Shown: piece after piece, positions 44,030 to 55,239 of the stretch
Numbering within the stretch: position 1 is the stretch's first letter
Layout: every line of letters starts with the position of its first letter
Assembly: GCA_001692895.1 (NCBI GenBank)
Contig: KV748220.1
Location: 186,001-250,000, forward strand
From: Cenococcum geophilum 1.58
Lineage: Eukaryota; Ascomycota; Dothideomycetes; Gloniales; Gloniaceae
Direction of reading: 5' to 3'
DNA length: 64,000 nucleotides
The notes under the pieces: model-generated
The model's input: only the letters and a program-made list of their open reading frames with translations
What the model was told of the DNA's origin: nothing
Database searches by the model: none
Made by a program: the position numbers and the translations under genes

Positions 44030-45375
44030 ATATATTAATACATCGGTTCATAATAGTAGGGCAGGGGTTGGCGTGTATACTACGCTATCTAAAGTAATGC
44101 TTTTGAAAACGGTAGCAAGCTCCAATTAGGCCGACGCCTACCTTATAAAGCTTCTAGCAATTAGCGAGGCAGCTAACTAGCTATAGAACCCTACGTGCAC
44201 GGCTGTCAACTAAATAGGTTTTCCAATACCTGCTTCTAGTATAAGAATATTCTCCAACTTGTAATTAGCGTTGCTATTAGTATAGAGCTAGAGGGCTAGA
44301 GTATGCTAGGAAGTAATCGCAGAGATCTTAAAGAAGCTTTAGCTAAACAATATCACGCTATACTAGATTCTAGACCACTCGGGATTTGTAGGAAATAAAA
44401 AGGCCGACAAGCTTACTAAAGCAGCGATAAGACTAGAGAGTAAGGAGCCACTACAAAGGGACGGCCTCCTATAGTACCTTGTAACGCAAGCCTTAAAAAG
44501 AGCCGAGATAATAACAGGACCGCTTCTATTAGAAAGATCTAATACTAGCAAATTTATAAGGAAGATTGACGCAGTACTCCACCTTAGAAGGGCGGTAGGA
44601 TTATACTAGCAGCTAATCAGCTCCGAAGTAGCCATCCTTACGCAGCTATAGACCGGCAAGTCATTTCTAAAGAAATATCTCTATAAAATTAATGTATTAG
44701 AGACGGCGTTATACAACTACGGGCTTATAGAATTAATACAGCACTTCCTTTTCTCCTATAGGAGGTGGGCGCAGTAGAGAATTAAACTAAGAGAGCAGTA
44801 TAGAGACCGATTTGGGGATCTATTATATATATTAGGAGGCTACTTAAGCAGATGAGAAGGAGGCAGGAATATTAACGGCCCAATTAAACGCTGGAAGCCA
44901 GATATTAGCGTAGTTAAAGCTACAATCGAATTCACAAAGGAGACTAGACGTTTATACCTAAGTATATAAGACGCAGAAAGTATAGAAGCTAACATTAATA
45001 AGTAAAGACTCTTAAGAATCCCTCCTCCAATTATCTAACCAAATATACCGCGAGCCTTATCTACACATACCTCCACTAGTGCGTTACCGATTAAGAAGCG
45101 CATAACGCTAGAATAGCCCTGCGGATATAAGGCGTCGAAAACTACTTACCTGGGCTCGCCTCTAAACTTTAACTTTCTTTTAATAGTAACGTATTACTTT
45201 CCTTTATTTCCTTAGTTAAGTATAATATTAGGTAATAGATATATAGTTCTTATAGTTGGCTTCTAAACTAGAGCATACATATTAATAGCAGGAAGTATTT
45301 AGTTAGCGCTCTATAACGGCCTATACCCTAAATAGTATATGGCTATAATAAAATATATATATATATATACATATG
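44030..45375 (+). mobile_element. Tad1-like LINE, 3' part (RNase H to tail)
   Basis: Plus-strand frame with the last RNase H motif HSGFVGNEKADKLTKAAIRL (at about 44,375; the first residue is partly altered), then LLLERSNTSKFIRKIDAVLH, LTQL, TGKSFLKKYLYKINVLETAL, a Cys-poor relic of the zinc-binding tail (YNYGLIELIQHFLFSYRRWA) and KLREQYRDRFGDLLYILGGY. This order is typical of the C-terminus of Tad1-group ORF2 proteins. A 3' untranslated part and a (TA)n tail follow to 45,375. The reverse transcriptase half is absent. Stops are RIP-type. The overlapping minus-strand frame at 44,363-44,551 is a shadow. Confidence 0.8.
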
Positions 45376-45639
45376 TCGAGATGGAGGAAGTGGGAATAAA
45401 GTGTAGGTGAAAAGTTTTAGTAAGTGCTGACCGATCTAAGCGGCAATTAAGCCCCAGCCACGTGTAGCGGAGTTAGTGTTTTGGGTACCCCACAATACGC
45501 CGCTTCGGAAGCGGATTAAACTCCTTGCTCCGCAGCTAAGCGGGGTTACGAAACCTTACTACCAAATGATTCGATATTATAATAATTAAGGGGGAATCTG
45601 TGCTAAAGTCTCTTATCTAATGCTAAGGTGTCTAATATG

Positions 45640-46911
45640 ATTGTTACGAATTACGAGTGAAAACTTATGTTTTTATTCTGACGAAGAGCTTCTTATTAAT
45701 GTATTTTTATACTCTAGGTCATTATCTACTATACGCTTCAATGCTCTCTCCTCTTGATTAATATACCTCGCTTTATTGCTAGAAGCGATATAATCTAGAG
45801 GTATCTCTAATCTTTTCCGCTTCTTAAGTCTAGGAGCCATTAAATGCTTGCTAAGTAATCCCAGCTATCGTACCTTAGTCTCCGCCGTGGTAAGGTACTG
45901 GTAGAGTTATTGGGCAGAGATTACTAATCCTAGATCCTAATCTCCAATCTTACCCTGTATAAGTTCTTTATAAGCAAAGTCTATAAGTTTAAGTTAAAGG
46001 CCTAGATAATTAGTAGGATTTCCTTAGTTGTTGCGGAACGCCTATAAAGAATATCAGATATTAGATAAAAGAGCGTCGTTTTAAAATAGAGTATACCTTA
46101 TCTATAACTTCTTAAACTACTTTTAATTTATCTCTATTAGTAGTATAGAATATACAAGTTTACTATACCAATAACATCGCCTTGCGCGACTACTTCCTGC
46201 CGTATTTAATGTCTAAGCCAATAATAACCTATACGCTCGCATCTAAATCTAGAAGATAGTCTTCGGCTAGCCTACCTAACCTCTTCCTCTTTTGTAAATA
46301 TATAACTTTAATTATAACGCTAGGATATTATACATTATCGTGCTAGAAAGAGGCGTCCGGCTTATATTTTAACTTTATGCTAGGCGAAGCGCCGTTAACT
46401 AGAAAATAAATCTCGGTAGAACGGGCTGGCCGCACCTTCTGCGCGAAAAGGGCTGCCTTGTCTGACCCGTTGCGAATTACCTTTAGCTAACTTTAAATTG
46501 TGTCCTTAATACTATTAATAAAGAGCTTATATATACTAGTCGGCATACAGATAACAAGTCGGTGGCTTCTTACGTTATAGTTATACCTGTCCGATTTCCA
46601 TCATCAGCTACGCCTGTATTATTCTTTAAGGCTATGTACCGTATCTTATCCTTAGCATACCTAAATAGCGCCTCGTCTCGCCTAAGCTGACGCTTTATAT
46701 TATTATACTCTCCTTATAAAAGCTGAAATTCTGTCTATGGGTGTTCCTTAATATGTCTTCCAGCTTTAATATCTTTAAAAAGCGCAATAAGTCGGGGAGC
46801 TTAGGTAAAGGCTTTCTTGTTAATTGGCGGAGGCGTTAAAGGCGCGCTTACGAAGCTTAAAGGCGGTGTAATATGCCGATTATCTTTTATAGGAGTCTGC
46901 GACGTAGACAT
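45640..46911 (-). pseudogene. Possible PD-(D/E)XK-nuclease-like protein
   Basis: Starts at ATG 46,911: MSTSQTPIKDNRHITPPLSF. The N-terminal third is basic and helical (KRQLRRDEALFRYAKDKIRY). After a frame change near 46,440 a core follows: RSTEIYFLVNGASPSIKLKY, PDASF (Asp at 46,357-46,355), VIIKVIYLQKRKRLGRLAED and LDLDASV, VIIGLDIKYG. In the fungal family I have in mind, PDxSF and IIEVxYSQ are the metal-binding parts of a PD-(D/E)XK fold. Here the Glu reads Lys, a G-to-A type change. The C-terminal tail is charged and ends near 45,640. Stops are fewer than in flanking DNA. The family assignment is from memory of motif pattern and could be wrong. Confidence 0.5.
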
Positions 46912-46989
46912 AGCCGTATGTTATGCTATAAGTTAGGCCGCATTGCGAAGTTAAACGGTGACCGTCGCGAAAACTGGTTGGGGTTTGGC

Positions 46990-47196
46990 GGTTCCTTACG
47001 CTTCAAGTTAACTCAGCAACCGTGCCACTAAACAGCCGAGCAGCACACAAAAGCGTTGGTGGGGACTGTGGCGTGTGGATGCGGCAGTGCTTTACCGCTA
47101 TAACGCCACGCCCAAAACACTTGGTTCCAACGCCAACTACTTTTTAAGGTTGAAAAATAGAGAATATAGAGGAAATGGGCAACTATAGACCCTTAT
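46990..47196 (-). repeat. Segment shared with 33,088-33,387
   Basis: Upstream of the PD-(D/E)XK-like gene; contains ttaccgctataacgcc, gctcggctgtttag (minus strand) and ccaaccag. It ends at terminal motif T6, as its partner ends at T4, so the duplicated unit extends outward beyond the motif. Confidence 0.5.
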
Positions 47197-47243
47197 AAGG
47201 GTGTAGCCAGAGCGGGTCGGCACCCTCCCTACTAGCGCCGGCA
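47197..47243 (+). repeat. Terminal motif copy T6
   Basis: taagggtgtagccagagcgg then caccctccctactagcgcc. No inverted partner was found to its right in this window. Confidence 0.65.
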
Positions 47244-47454
47244 TAACGTTAAAGTAAATTCACACAGCATCGGAACCCTCAACAAAGGGCAAGACGGTTT
47301 TCAAGTCACTTGCAAAAGGGATTAGCAGACATGTTTTTTAAGCCCTAATTCAAAAAGCTTCTTTGAAGGAAAAGGGTAGTGATTATAGGCATAAAGCAGG
47401 TGCTAAGAAAGTACTAATAGTAGATATATGAAAATGAAAATAACTTTAACACTA

Positions 47455-47770
47455 TAAAGAAGAAGCTGTTTCTGTATAAAGAGCCCTATAGACCTAGTAT
47501 GCCGGACAAGTTCCTATATAATAGATCCTATAGGCTTAAAGAACTAAAGAAATTCCTATAAGAGAAGCCTAATGAATTTGGTGACAAGTAGAAGTCCTAT
47601 TATACTTCCTCCTAACCCTTTCCTATTATATTAATAGAGGTATATAATCCCACTTAGTAGATTGCAATAGATGGAATAAGCGCTAAAGAGTATACACTAG
47701 ATATTATTCTTTAACTCTTTAATATATAAATCTATAAGCCCACTAACCTTAAACACGACTGGTACTTACT
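47455..47770 (+). pseudogene. Coding remnant related to 3.5 kb
   Basis: Reads KLFLYKEPYRPSMPDKFLYN, RSYRLKELKKFL, KPNEFGDK, PFPIILIEVYNPT, IAIDGISAKEYTLDIIL and IYKPTNLKHDWYLLRM. Same family as 3,490-4,000 by shared order (LYK, PF, EYT/EYI, IYK, LKxD). Not recognised. Confidence 0.4.
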
Positions 47771-48329
47771 TAGGATGTAAGTGTTTAAGCTTAGAAAGAA
47801 ACTTATAGAGTTTAGGGTTATTATTATATATTAGTTGTCCTTTATTGGTAATACAGTGAATAAAATCTTCTGCCCGTATTAAGAGACTTAAGAGATTATT
47901 ATAAATTATATAGAGCTCGGAAGAGGTCAAGCTAAAAGAGACGAAAGTGTAGGTTTTAGAACATAGACAGACCACTAGGCGTTTTACAGGCATTCTATAA
48001 TTTCTTATTAAATTTCTACTTTATTCTTCCGTATAGTATTACACTTATAGAGTCTTACCTATTAAATTACGCCAAATCCTAAGTTCTCTATTATCACTCG
48101 ATAATCCATTATCGTCACTCCGGCTTAGTTTATCAATATTGGTAGTATTAATTCGCCCTTCTACTAGGTCACTTTAGCGTAATCTGTTAATAGAGTGGCT
48201 AGAAGTCTGTAGCTTATTACTATCATTTAAAACTACCGTCTCTTTATTACTATCTTTATTACTATCCTCTTTTTATCCTTAATTATAAGGTGTGAAATAT
48301 ATAACGCTAGGGTAGTATATATAGATCGT

Positions 48330-50430
48330 TTCCTAAGCTCTTCCTGCAGACCTATGAGAATTATTAGCAATCTAATTTAGGTTTGTCTGAGGCATATATA
48401 TAATAGGACTTATTTAACGAGCACAGAAAAGAACTATATTTTAGTAAGGCTTAGTATTTAGGGAAAAGCTAGCTTGATCTGAGGACATTTTAAGGTAAGG
48501 TGAATGCTACCTTTATAATATTTCCTCTACTGCTTAGCTAAGCTAAGACTAAGTTTAGAAAGAGAGATTAATATTACCTAAATAAGGCGAAGTATATTAG
48601 CGGCCCCTTTACCCTAAAGCTGGCGTATAATATCCGTTGGCTATAATTACTTCTTACTTGGTGTACTGTTTATGCCTAAAAGCGTAGGCTGCTAGACTAA
48701 ATCTAACGGTAGCTGTTTAAATTAAAGGAGGCATTGCTAGGGGTAATTATTGGCTAAGCTGTTACTAAATATAAATACCTAACTAAAATATATTATATTA
48801 GTGCGGAAGAACTAACGCACTAGTCTCTAGCTTTGTAAGCAGTGCTTAGCTGTTATTATTTATTAGATTATAAGTAGTCTTAATGCTCTAGCTCTTGTTA
48901 GTATTAATATAAAGAAGCTTATATAAACACCGCATACTTTAACGGCTGGAGAAGTTTATATGAATTTGTTAACTAGGATTGTGTAAGTTACTCTAAGATT
49001 GATATTTCTGCCTAAATCCATATGACGTGGGTGAAAGTAATGCCGCCTTCTAAGCGCTGTACTATGTTTTTAAGGCATGTAGTATAAGTAAGGAGTTAGG
49101 AGATAAAGCTGCGGCGTATTTAGCCACCTTTGACGTAACTGAGAAGAAGTTTAGGAATATAGTTTCTACTCTATTTGGAACCGGATAAGGGCTTCTGTAT
49201 ACTAGTGTTTAGGGGTAGCCCTAATAGTTGATTATTGTTTAAAGTTGATGATCCGGCCAAGCTAAGTTTTACGCTTAGAATTAAATAGGGGATTTATTTG
49301 ATATTATAAGAAGAAGCTTAGATACTGGATGCTAGTAGAGGTATTAGCCCCCTAAATACCTAGAAGCTATAGGTAGTAAAGAGATTATCCTATAACTATT
49401 AATATGACTTAGTATTGCGGCGAAGCAGCTTGCGTAATTTAATATTTTTAGATTAGAGCTGTGCTTCTAGCGTTAGTCCTACGAGGGCATAAAGGGCGCT
49501 ATTGCGTAGTTTTTTTTGCTTTATAGTACTTATAATTCCTAATTCTTTTATACTAGCCCTAAGCTCTTACCAGCTATGCTTTCTCTAGTTAAGGACCACT
49601 CGCAGCCGTCTAATTTTAGATAGGTGGGAATACTATCTTTACCTGCCCTAATATCCGGAATGGAAATTTCGTATCCTTACGACACCTAAGAGTATAAGGA
49701 TGTGTATATCTTGGGAATAGACTATACGGAAAGCCATAGTAAGGCCAGCCCTATATTTTAAGTTTGGCTTATTAATCTTCTTACCTAATAATAGGCTCGT
49801 CTGACCCCGCGAATATAGTCGCTAATGTTGAGTACGTTTTTTTAATACCTTCTAGTAAGATAGCCGGATAATTATAGATCTTTCAATTACACTAATAGCT
49901 AAGTAGGTGACGATAAAGCCCACTTTATGGATGTTTCTAATAATAGCTTAGATTATAAAAGCGAAGATAAACAGCCTATTAGATTCCTAAGAAGACCAAA
50001 CTAAATTTTAGAAGGCGTAATTAAAAACGGTGCACTTAAATACTGGGTAGAGTGGAAGCCTAGGCTGACGAGCATTAGAGCCACGGAGAGAAATAAGAAT
50101 TTAAGGTATTGCTCGGTTTATATTATGGATGGAGTAGTAGTTTTATGCTAGAAGCCTATTAAAGAGCCTATAACTAACCTAATGTCCTATAAACTTTAAT
50201 CTTATTATAAAAAGAATCTTAGTAAGTTTATTAAGTATATTATAAGGTTCCGAGAGCTTAGAGAGGCGCTTAAAAAGAAAGACAGAAAAACACTTATGGC
50301 TTTAGTAGATAAGAGTGGAATATAGAAGGGACTTAGATTAACCTCACGAAACGCCATTAATAAAAGTAGTAAAAAAGAGATTAACGGCAAATCTTTAAAA
50401 GCGAAAGAGAAGTAGAGATTACCCCTAAAT
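48330..50430 (+). pseudogene. Long unidentified coding remnant
   Basis: Protein-like plus-strand frames, with at least two frame changes, run from PKLFLQTYENY through YYLNKAKYISGPFTLKLAYN (48,585) and YFNGWRSLYEFVN (48,940) to KAAAYLATFDVTEKKFRNIV (about 49,110). At 49,990-50,160 a stretch ILEGVIKNGALKYWVEWKPR resembles a chromodomain-like fold start, but too little is left to call it. Stops are RIP-type. It may belong with the 47,455 remnant. Known families were considered (tyrosine recombinases of large fungal elements, chromodomain proteins) without a convincing match. Confidence 0.35.
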
Positions 50431-51335
50431 ATATGGCGTGTAGTGGGCTTAGGCCTAAATAATTTGGGAATAGAACTTTCTCCTATAGTACTTTAATAGT
50501 TTTTAAATAATTATTAAGTATTTCTAGTTACTGTTAAGCAATTTAATTATTTCCTATATATAATACGTTTTAGTCTTATTTATCCTACTATTTCTTAGGA
50601 ATATCCTAATATAAGTGGGAATAGCTGGAGGTTCTAAGGGCTCTTAAGCAAGGCTTATAAAGCAGAATAATATATACTATATATGCTATATAACTATAGA
50701 AAAGAGTTTATTAAAAGGCGGAACATTAGATAGTTAGACAAAGGTTAAGCTTAGGTCTACGTCCTTACTGCTAGTGAATTCCGCCTGCTAAGACCACCTG
50801 GACTAGACGAGGTCTCTAAACTAGGTTAGGCATATTTATTCTTAAATATAAAAATCAAAAGCACTTAATAAATGTTATAGGCTTTTATAGCAGAAGCAGT
50901 TGTTCTAGTACGTTTGATAGCACTGCCTAAGATAACAACTTTCTTGCTAATGCTTTCTAAAATATTTAAGTTAGGACTAGGACTAGATAGTTAGTACAAG
51001 CTCTATTAATTTCCTTATATTAGTGCTATTTGCGTTGTCTTATCTGCTATAATGGATAAGTAAACGCACCTACTTACTTATAACGGATCTTAACTATAGT
51101 CCCTTAAGCTAGCTGGTCTACAAAGAGCGCGCCACGCGTTTACGGATCATAAAACAAATTTTCTACTCTGAGTTCCCTTACGGAGATCCTATCTAGTACT
51201 AGCTAGCATTTACCCCGCCATTAGAAACTCTTAGCATCTACCCCATATACTATCCTGTAGCGAAAGTACGTTTAAACACTAACCTCTCCCTTTATTCGCG
51301 TTTAAAAATTAAACGCCTCTTAAACGTATGTATGT
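50430..51335. other. No gene recognised
   Basis: RIP-degenerate DNA. A weak plus-strand protein-like stretch near 50,690-50,830 cannot be named. Confidence 0.3.
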
Positions 51336-51339
51336 ATAT

Positions 51340-53040
51340 ATGTATAATCTATTATAGCCATATACTATCTAGGGTATAGGCCGTTACTAAGCGCTAACTA
51401 GAGTAAACTAATACAAATTATACCTGCTTTAATTTAGTAGCTAACTATAAGGGCTATTTCTCCTTCCTTTTACGCTGTAATTAATATAGGAAATAAAGAG
51501 AGAGTATATAAACCTAAGAGATAAAGAGCGTATATATATGTTGAAATTCCATCCTATAACCTACCCGTATCCGCCTATACCCTTAAGGAGCGCCTCCCTA
51601 GCCTCTATTACCGATAACTGCAATAGCTGCTTCCCTTAGTAGCAGTTTACTAAGTTATATTATTCTTAAACGGCCTAATACTAATAAGCAGGTTAAGAGG
51701 GCGGCGGCAATTACGTATTAAGGCGAGATCTAAAACAAAATTTAATAGAGAATAAGAATAGGGACCCGGTTACCTATGCTACTAAATTATAAGAATCCTG
51801 TCCTTCTCTTTCCTATATACTGGGCATTTACGGTATAAGGCTTAGTGTGGGCCTTAGCAGTTTACGTAGCGCAGGTTTACTGTCTTATACTAGAGATAAC
51901 CTTCCTAGCCACACATATCGTATATATTGGGTCATATATAGTCTCTAGCTCTATATCTAAACCTTTTACATTTAAAACATGCCACTAGAGTGCGTCGCTC
52001 TTTAAATAGCGATACTACAATCGTACCTCCACTAAACGACACACTATCTATCCTAAGAAGCTTCTCCGTGTCCTCCTTTGTTGCTACCTTAATAACCACT
52101 AACACATGCTAGCTACTAGGCCTTAGTCTTCCGAGCCATCTCATTATATATACCTCCACCCCATTCTCCTCCCTAAACCGCTCTATAGCTAATTTACTTA
52201 CTTTCCCACTATTAATATTTATTGCTAGAGCCACTTTAACCTAGTCCGCTTTAACTGTATACTACTTAGGTCCGATAAGCCTCGCCCTAGGGATATACGG
52301 TTTAAGCTACTATATAGTTATCTACCGGAACGCGGCCTCTTTATCCTTTTCCACTAAGAATTTAATAACGCTTATATTATCATTCGCTCGCTATACGCGG
52401 AAGTCCTTAACTATAGCCCCCGTAAGTCTCTTAACATCACTTATACCCTACATAATAGTTTATTTTACCACCTCTATATTCACTATCTTCTCTATCACTC
52501 CCTATCCCGCTTAGCTAATATTAATCACTAGCTAACCGTTGGGCTCCTTATAAGGGTCCCCAGCGCTTATTATTCGCAAAAGTTATCCCTAATCCTGCTA
52601 CGCCTCTACTAGCCGCTACTGACGCCCATAATTATATTAATGGAGGCGATACTAAAAAATTATTAAACTGCGTTCGGAGAGAACGGATCTCCTCCTAAAG
52701 TTCGGCGTATTGGCTCTTAAGGCTCTGCTGTTCTAAGTAGATCTCTACAAGGTCGTCTTAGACGCTTTTGATAATGCTGTTCTAGTTCATAATAACGCTA
52801 CTCTGCTATGTTATAATCTCTTTCAGATTTGTGATAAGCCTCGCGATTTCCTCTAAGTTAGTGCTTCTTCCCTCGCGTTTAGGTGAGACGGAGACGCTTG
52901 CGGTAGGGAATGGGGGTAGTCCATTCTGCGTTGATCGTGGCGCGATTGTTTGTGTTTTTAGCGACTGCTAGGCCTCTAGCGCCTTCGCGCTCGGTTTCCT
53001 TGTACGTCCTCTTATTGGAGCTGCTGGCGTGGCCAGAGAA
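51340..53040 (-). mobile_element. Tad1-like LINE with ORF1 and 3' end, ORF2 missing
   Basis: Minus strand, 5' to 3'. ORF1 begins near 53,030 with a basic Pro/Ser-rich part (RGRTRKPSAKALEA) in lightly mutated DNA. A coiled-coil-like stretch follows (LEEIARLITNLKEII, then SVIMN, NSIIKSV, EIYLEQQSLKSQYAEL, EEIRSLRTQFNNFL), then WASVAASRGVAGLGITFANN and a degenerate C-terminal region to about 51,700. The RIP load rises sharply 3' of 52,700. Text identical in kind to the LINE 3' ends elsewhere lies at 51,340-51,500, inverted. The ORF2 part is missing, so this is an internally deleted copy. Confidence 0.7.
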
Positions 53041-53051
53041 CGCCTCTTAAA

Positions 53052-53095
53052 CAAGGGTGTGGCCAGAGCGGGTCGGCACCCTCCCTGCTAGCGCC
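53052..53095 (+). repeat. Terminal motif copy T7
   Basis: caagggtgtggccagagcgg then caccctccctgctagcgcc; the least mutated copy. It abuts the 5' end of the LINE and is preceded by cttaaa. Confidence 0.7.
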
Positions 53096-53099
53096 TGTA

Positions 53100-53620
53100 G
53101 ATGGCAGCATCGTGACGATGGTTCTGGAAGAGTCCTCTACATTCTTTCCTGCTTACATAAGCAGATTCCCTTTATTTCCATCTTACCTCAGCGAGCTCAG
53201 ACGTGAATTTAATTGGAGCGGATGTTCCTTCGGCCCGTCAGCAAGCTAACTAACATCCACCAAAATCACGTCTAAGGCACTTTGGCGAGATTTGTTAAAA
53301 TTATAACCAAAATCTTAATTTTGGCGATTTTATAAGGGGATTTCCTCCACGATATAATAAAATAAAGTCTTCAGAAGTTCATAGATGAATTTTAGGAGGC
53401 TACTTTACATATTAAATATTTTAGAATTATATTGTTCCCTTCCAAATCTAAGATTAATTTCGTTAAAGTTGAAATTCCCGTTGTTAAAACTATGAGCTTC
53501 TTTTGTATAGGCCTATATGGGCCTATATAAAGGTATAAAAAGCCTAAAATCTTATAATTTATAGAGCTAGATCTCCTGAGTAATTTAATATAATTTTTAC
53601 CTTAAAAGACGCTGTAGGGA
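53100..53620. other. Lightly mutated DNA without recognised gene
   Basis: Normal CpA content. Contains ataggcctat-type palindromes near 53,507-53,535, repeated near 53,826. No gene supported. Confidence 0.35.
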
Positions 53621-53626
53621 TGTTGA

Positions 53627-53887
53627 TCAATTTTGTTGGGGTTTATGAGTTTTCCTTACTAAAAAAGCTCGTGCTTCTATACAAATCTCGCCAAAGCGCC
53701 TCAGACTAAGAAATCGATCAAATATCCGAAGGAGATTAGCGCGCCAGCGTAATCGATTTCTTAGTCTAAGCTTCTGAGGTAAGTTTCCATCTTGGTCGAC
53801 ATCCATAAGCAATTGCTTATGACTTATAGGTATAGGCCTATATAAAGGCCTATATTTGTTGTAGATAGATTCTATATATAGATTCAT
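53627..53887 (-). CDS. Short hypothetical ORF
   Basis: 86 codons from ATG: MNLYIESIYNKYRPLYRPIP, ending KTHKPQQN. Arg/Leu-rich in the middle (RLRNRLRWRANLLRIFDRFL). The DNA is not RIP-affected. It overlaps a 16-bp inverted repeat, and part of its composition follows from that. No family recognised; may not be a gene. Confidence 0.2.
   Translation of the reverse strand: MNLYIESIYNKYRPLYRPIPISHKQLLMDVDQDGNLPQKLRLRNRLRWRANLLRIFDRFLSLRRFGEICIEARAFLVRKTHKPQQN
53703..53767. repeat. Perfect 16-bp inverted repeat (hairpin)
   Basis: agactaagaaatcgat at 53,703-53,718 and its exact reverse complement at 53,752-53,767, spaced by 33 bp, with outer cctca/tgagg also matching after a short bulge. Could be a small foldback element or a transcribed hairpin. 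Confidence 0.6.
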
Positions 53888-54109
53888 TCATTCCAATATT
53901 ATCTAGTTTATTACATCGAAATGCGTTCTAGTAATATGGCAAACAGGAGCTTGCTATACCCTAACTTTTAGCGTGAAAAAGGCATTGCCTTATTCCTGTC
54001 CTTCGTTCTTCACTAGTAAATAAGATCTATATGCTATATGCGATAAAGACCGTTCCAAGCTGGTAATCTCAAGCCGATCTATATTACTCAAATGCCTAGG
54101 TCTTTAGCG

Positions 54110-54370
54110 CCCTTTATTGTCGGTGTGTCTTAAAGACAGTATATACTGCTTAGGAGGCACGCTTTATATAGCGTATTCCGCTAGATATAGTTATACCTAC
54201 TGTAAGTAGTAGGCTAGCGCCTGTTCGCATACAATCCGATCTGGGTAATCCTCGGCCAGCGTGCTTTCTTCAATCTTAACCACCTGCTCTAGCAGCTTTA
54301 CAGCCTCCTTAACTTGCCCATTCGCCCCGTAAGTAATAGCAATTGGCTAGTATAGCGTATATAGATGGAG
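54110..54370 (-). pseudogene. TPR fragment (minus strand)
   Basis: Reads AITYGANGQVKEAVKLLEQV followed by VKIEESTLAEDYPDRIV and EQALAYYL, one and a half units of the TPR type used in fungal NB-ARC/TPR proteins (ANGQIKEAV, EESTLAEDHPDRL). Further minus-strand text (SNIDRLEITSLERSLSH) continues to about 54,000. Probably the 3' end of a lost NLR. Confidence 0.6.
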
Positions 54371-54569
54371 ATAATGCAGAAACAGGTAATTCTTTACCTG
54401 GTCGCCCTTGGAGATAAATGCAACTCCTATAGAGGTTTAGAGAGGACTAAATTATTATAAAATAAATCGCAAGCATTGAAAATAGGTTATACTAATATTT
54501 AGAGTTTTTAAATCGCTGTGTGGATTTTAATTAATTAATTAGTATTGTACGTTATAAAGGTTTAAAGGT

Positions 54570-54740
54570 ATACGTGGGTGGAGGCACTCCTAGCATAAAC
54601 AACCTTGCCTTTACTTGGAGAGGACTTAGACGAAATATAGAGACTCTTAAATTAACGGAAGAATCTATAAACCCGGATCTTAGGCCCTGCTTATCCTAGT
54701 ACTATTCCTTCCTCTATAATATTGACTAGGTAGCAGGCGG
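54570..54740 (+). pseudogene. TPR fragment (plus strand)
   Basis: Reads TPSINNLAFTWRGLRRNIET followed by LKLTEESINPDLRP, the typical last TPR of patatin or NB-ARC type NLRs (compare SINNLAFMFKA at 25,195 in the 21.8-kb gene). Convergent with the fragment at 54,110. The DNA from here to 55,230 holds nothing else I can name. Confidence 0.6.
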
Positions 54741-55239
54741 AGAAGGTAAAGGTTAGTGCCTTAGGCATTAGGGATATACGTTAAAGACTTTCGCAGTTAT
54801 AAACATCATGTAGATAAAAGCGTTTATTAGTTTTGGGCGCCTTAATATCTAAGGCAATAATACCACTTGCAACCAGCTGAAAGCCCCTTACCGTTCTCCA
54901 CGAAAGTGCGCATTAAATAACAACTGCATTACGGTTATTAACGGGAAATCTTGCTGTAACACCATTCTCTTAGTATAAAAGCTCTATATAATCTAACTTT
55001 ATAGAGATAAGCTTCTTTCTACCCCAACCTTAATAGCAGATCTAACTTAGTTATACTACATCGCAAAATAACCGTCGACCTTTCGTCCCTACCATCTAAT
55101 GTATAAAAAAGTCAAAGTGAGGCTAGGAGCCTACGATGTCTACACGTTAAGATATATAAGTGCTAGGAGATCTGACCCTCTAACCTCCAACCCTCTAACC
55201 TACTTCCTTATAATTACCCGCTTGTTAAACTAGGCACCT

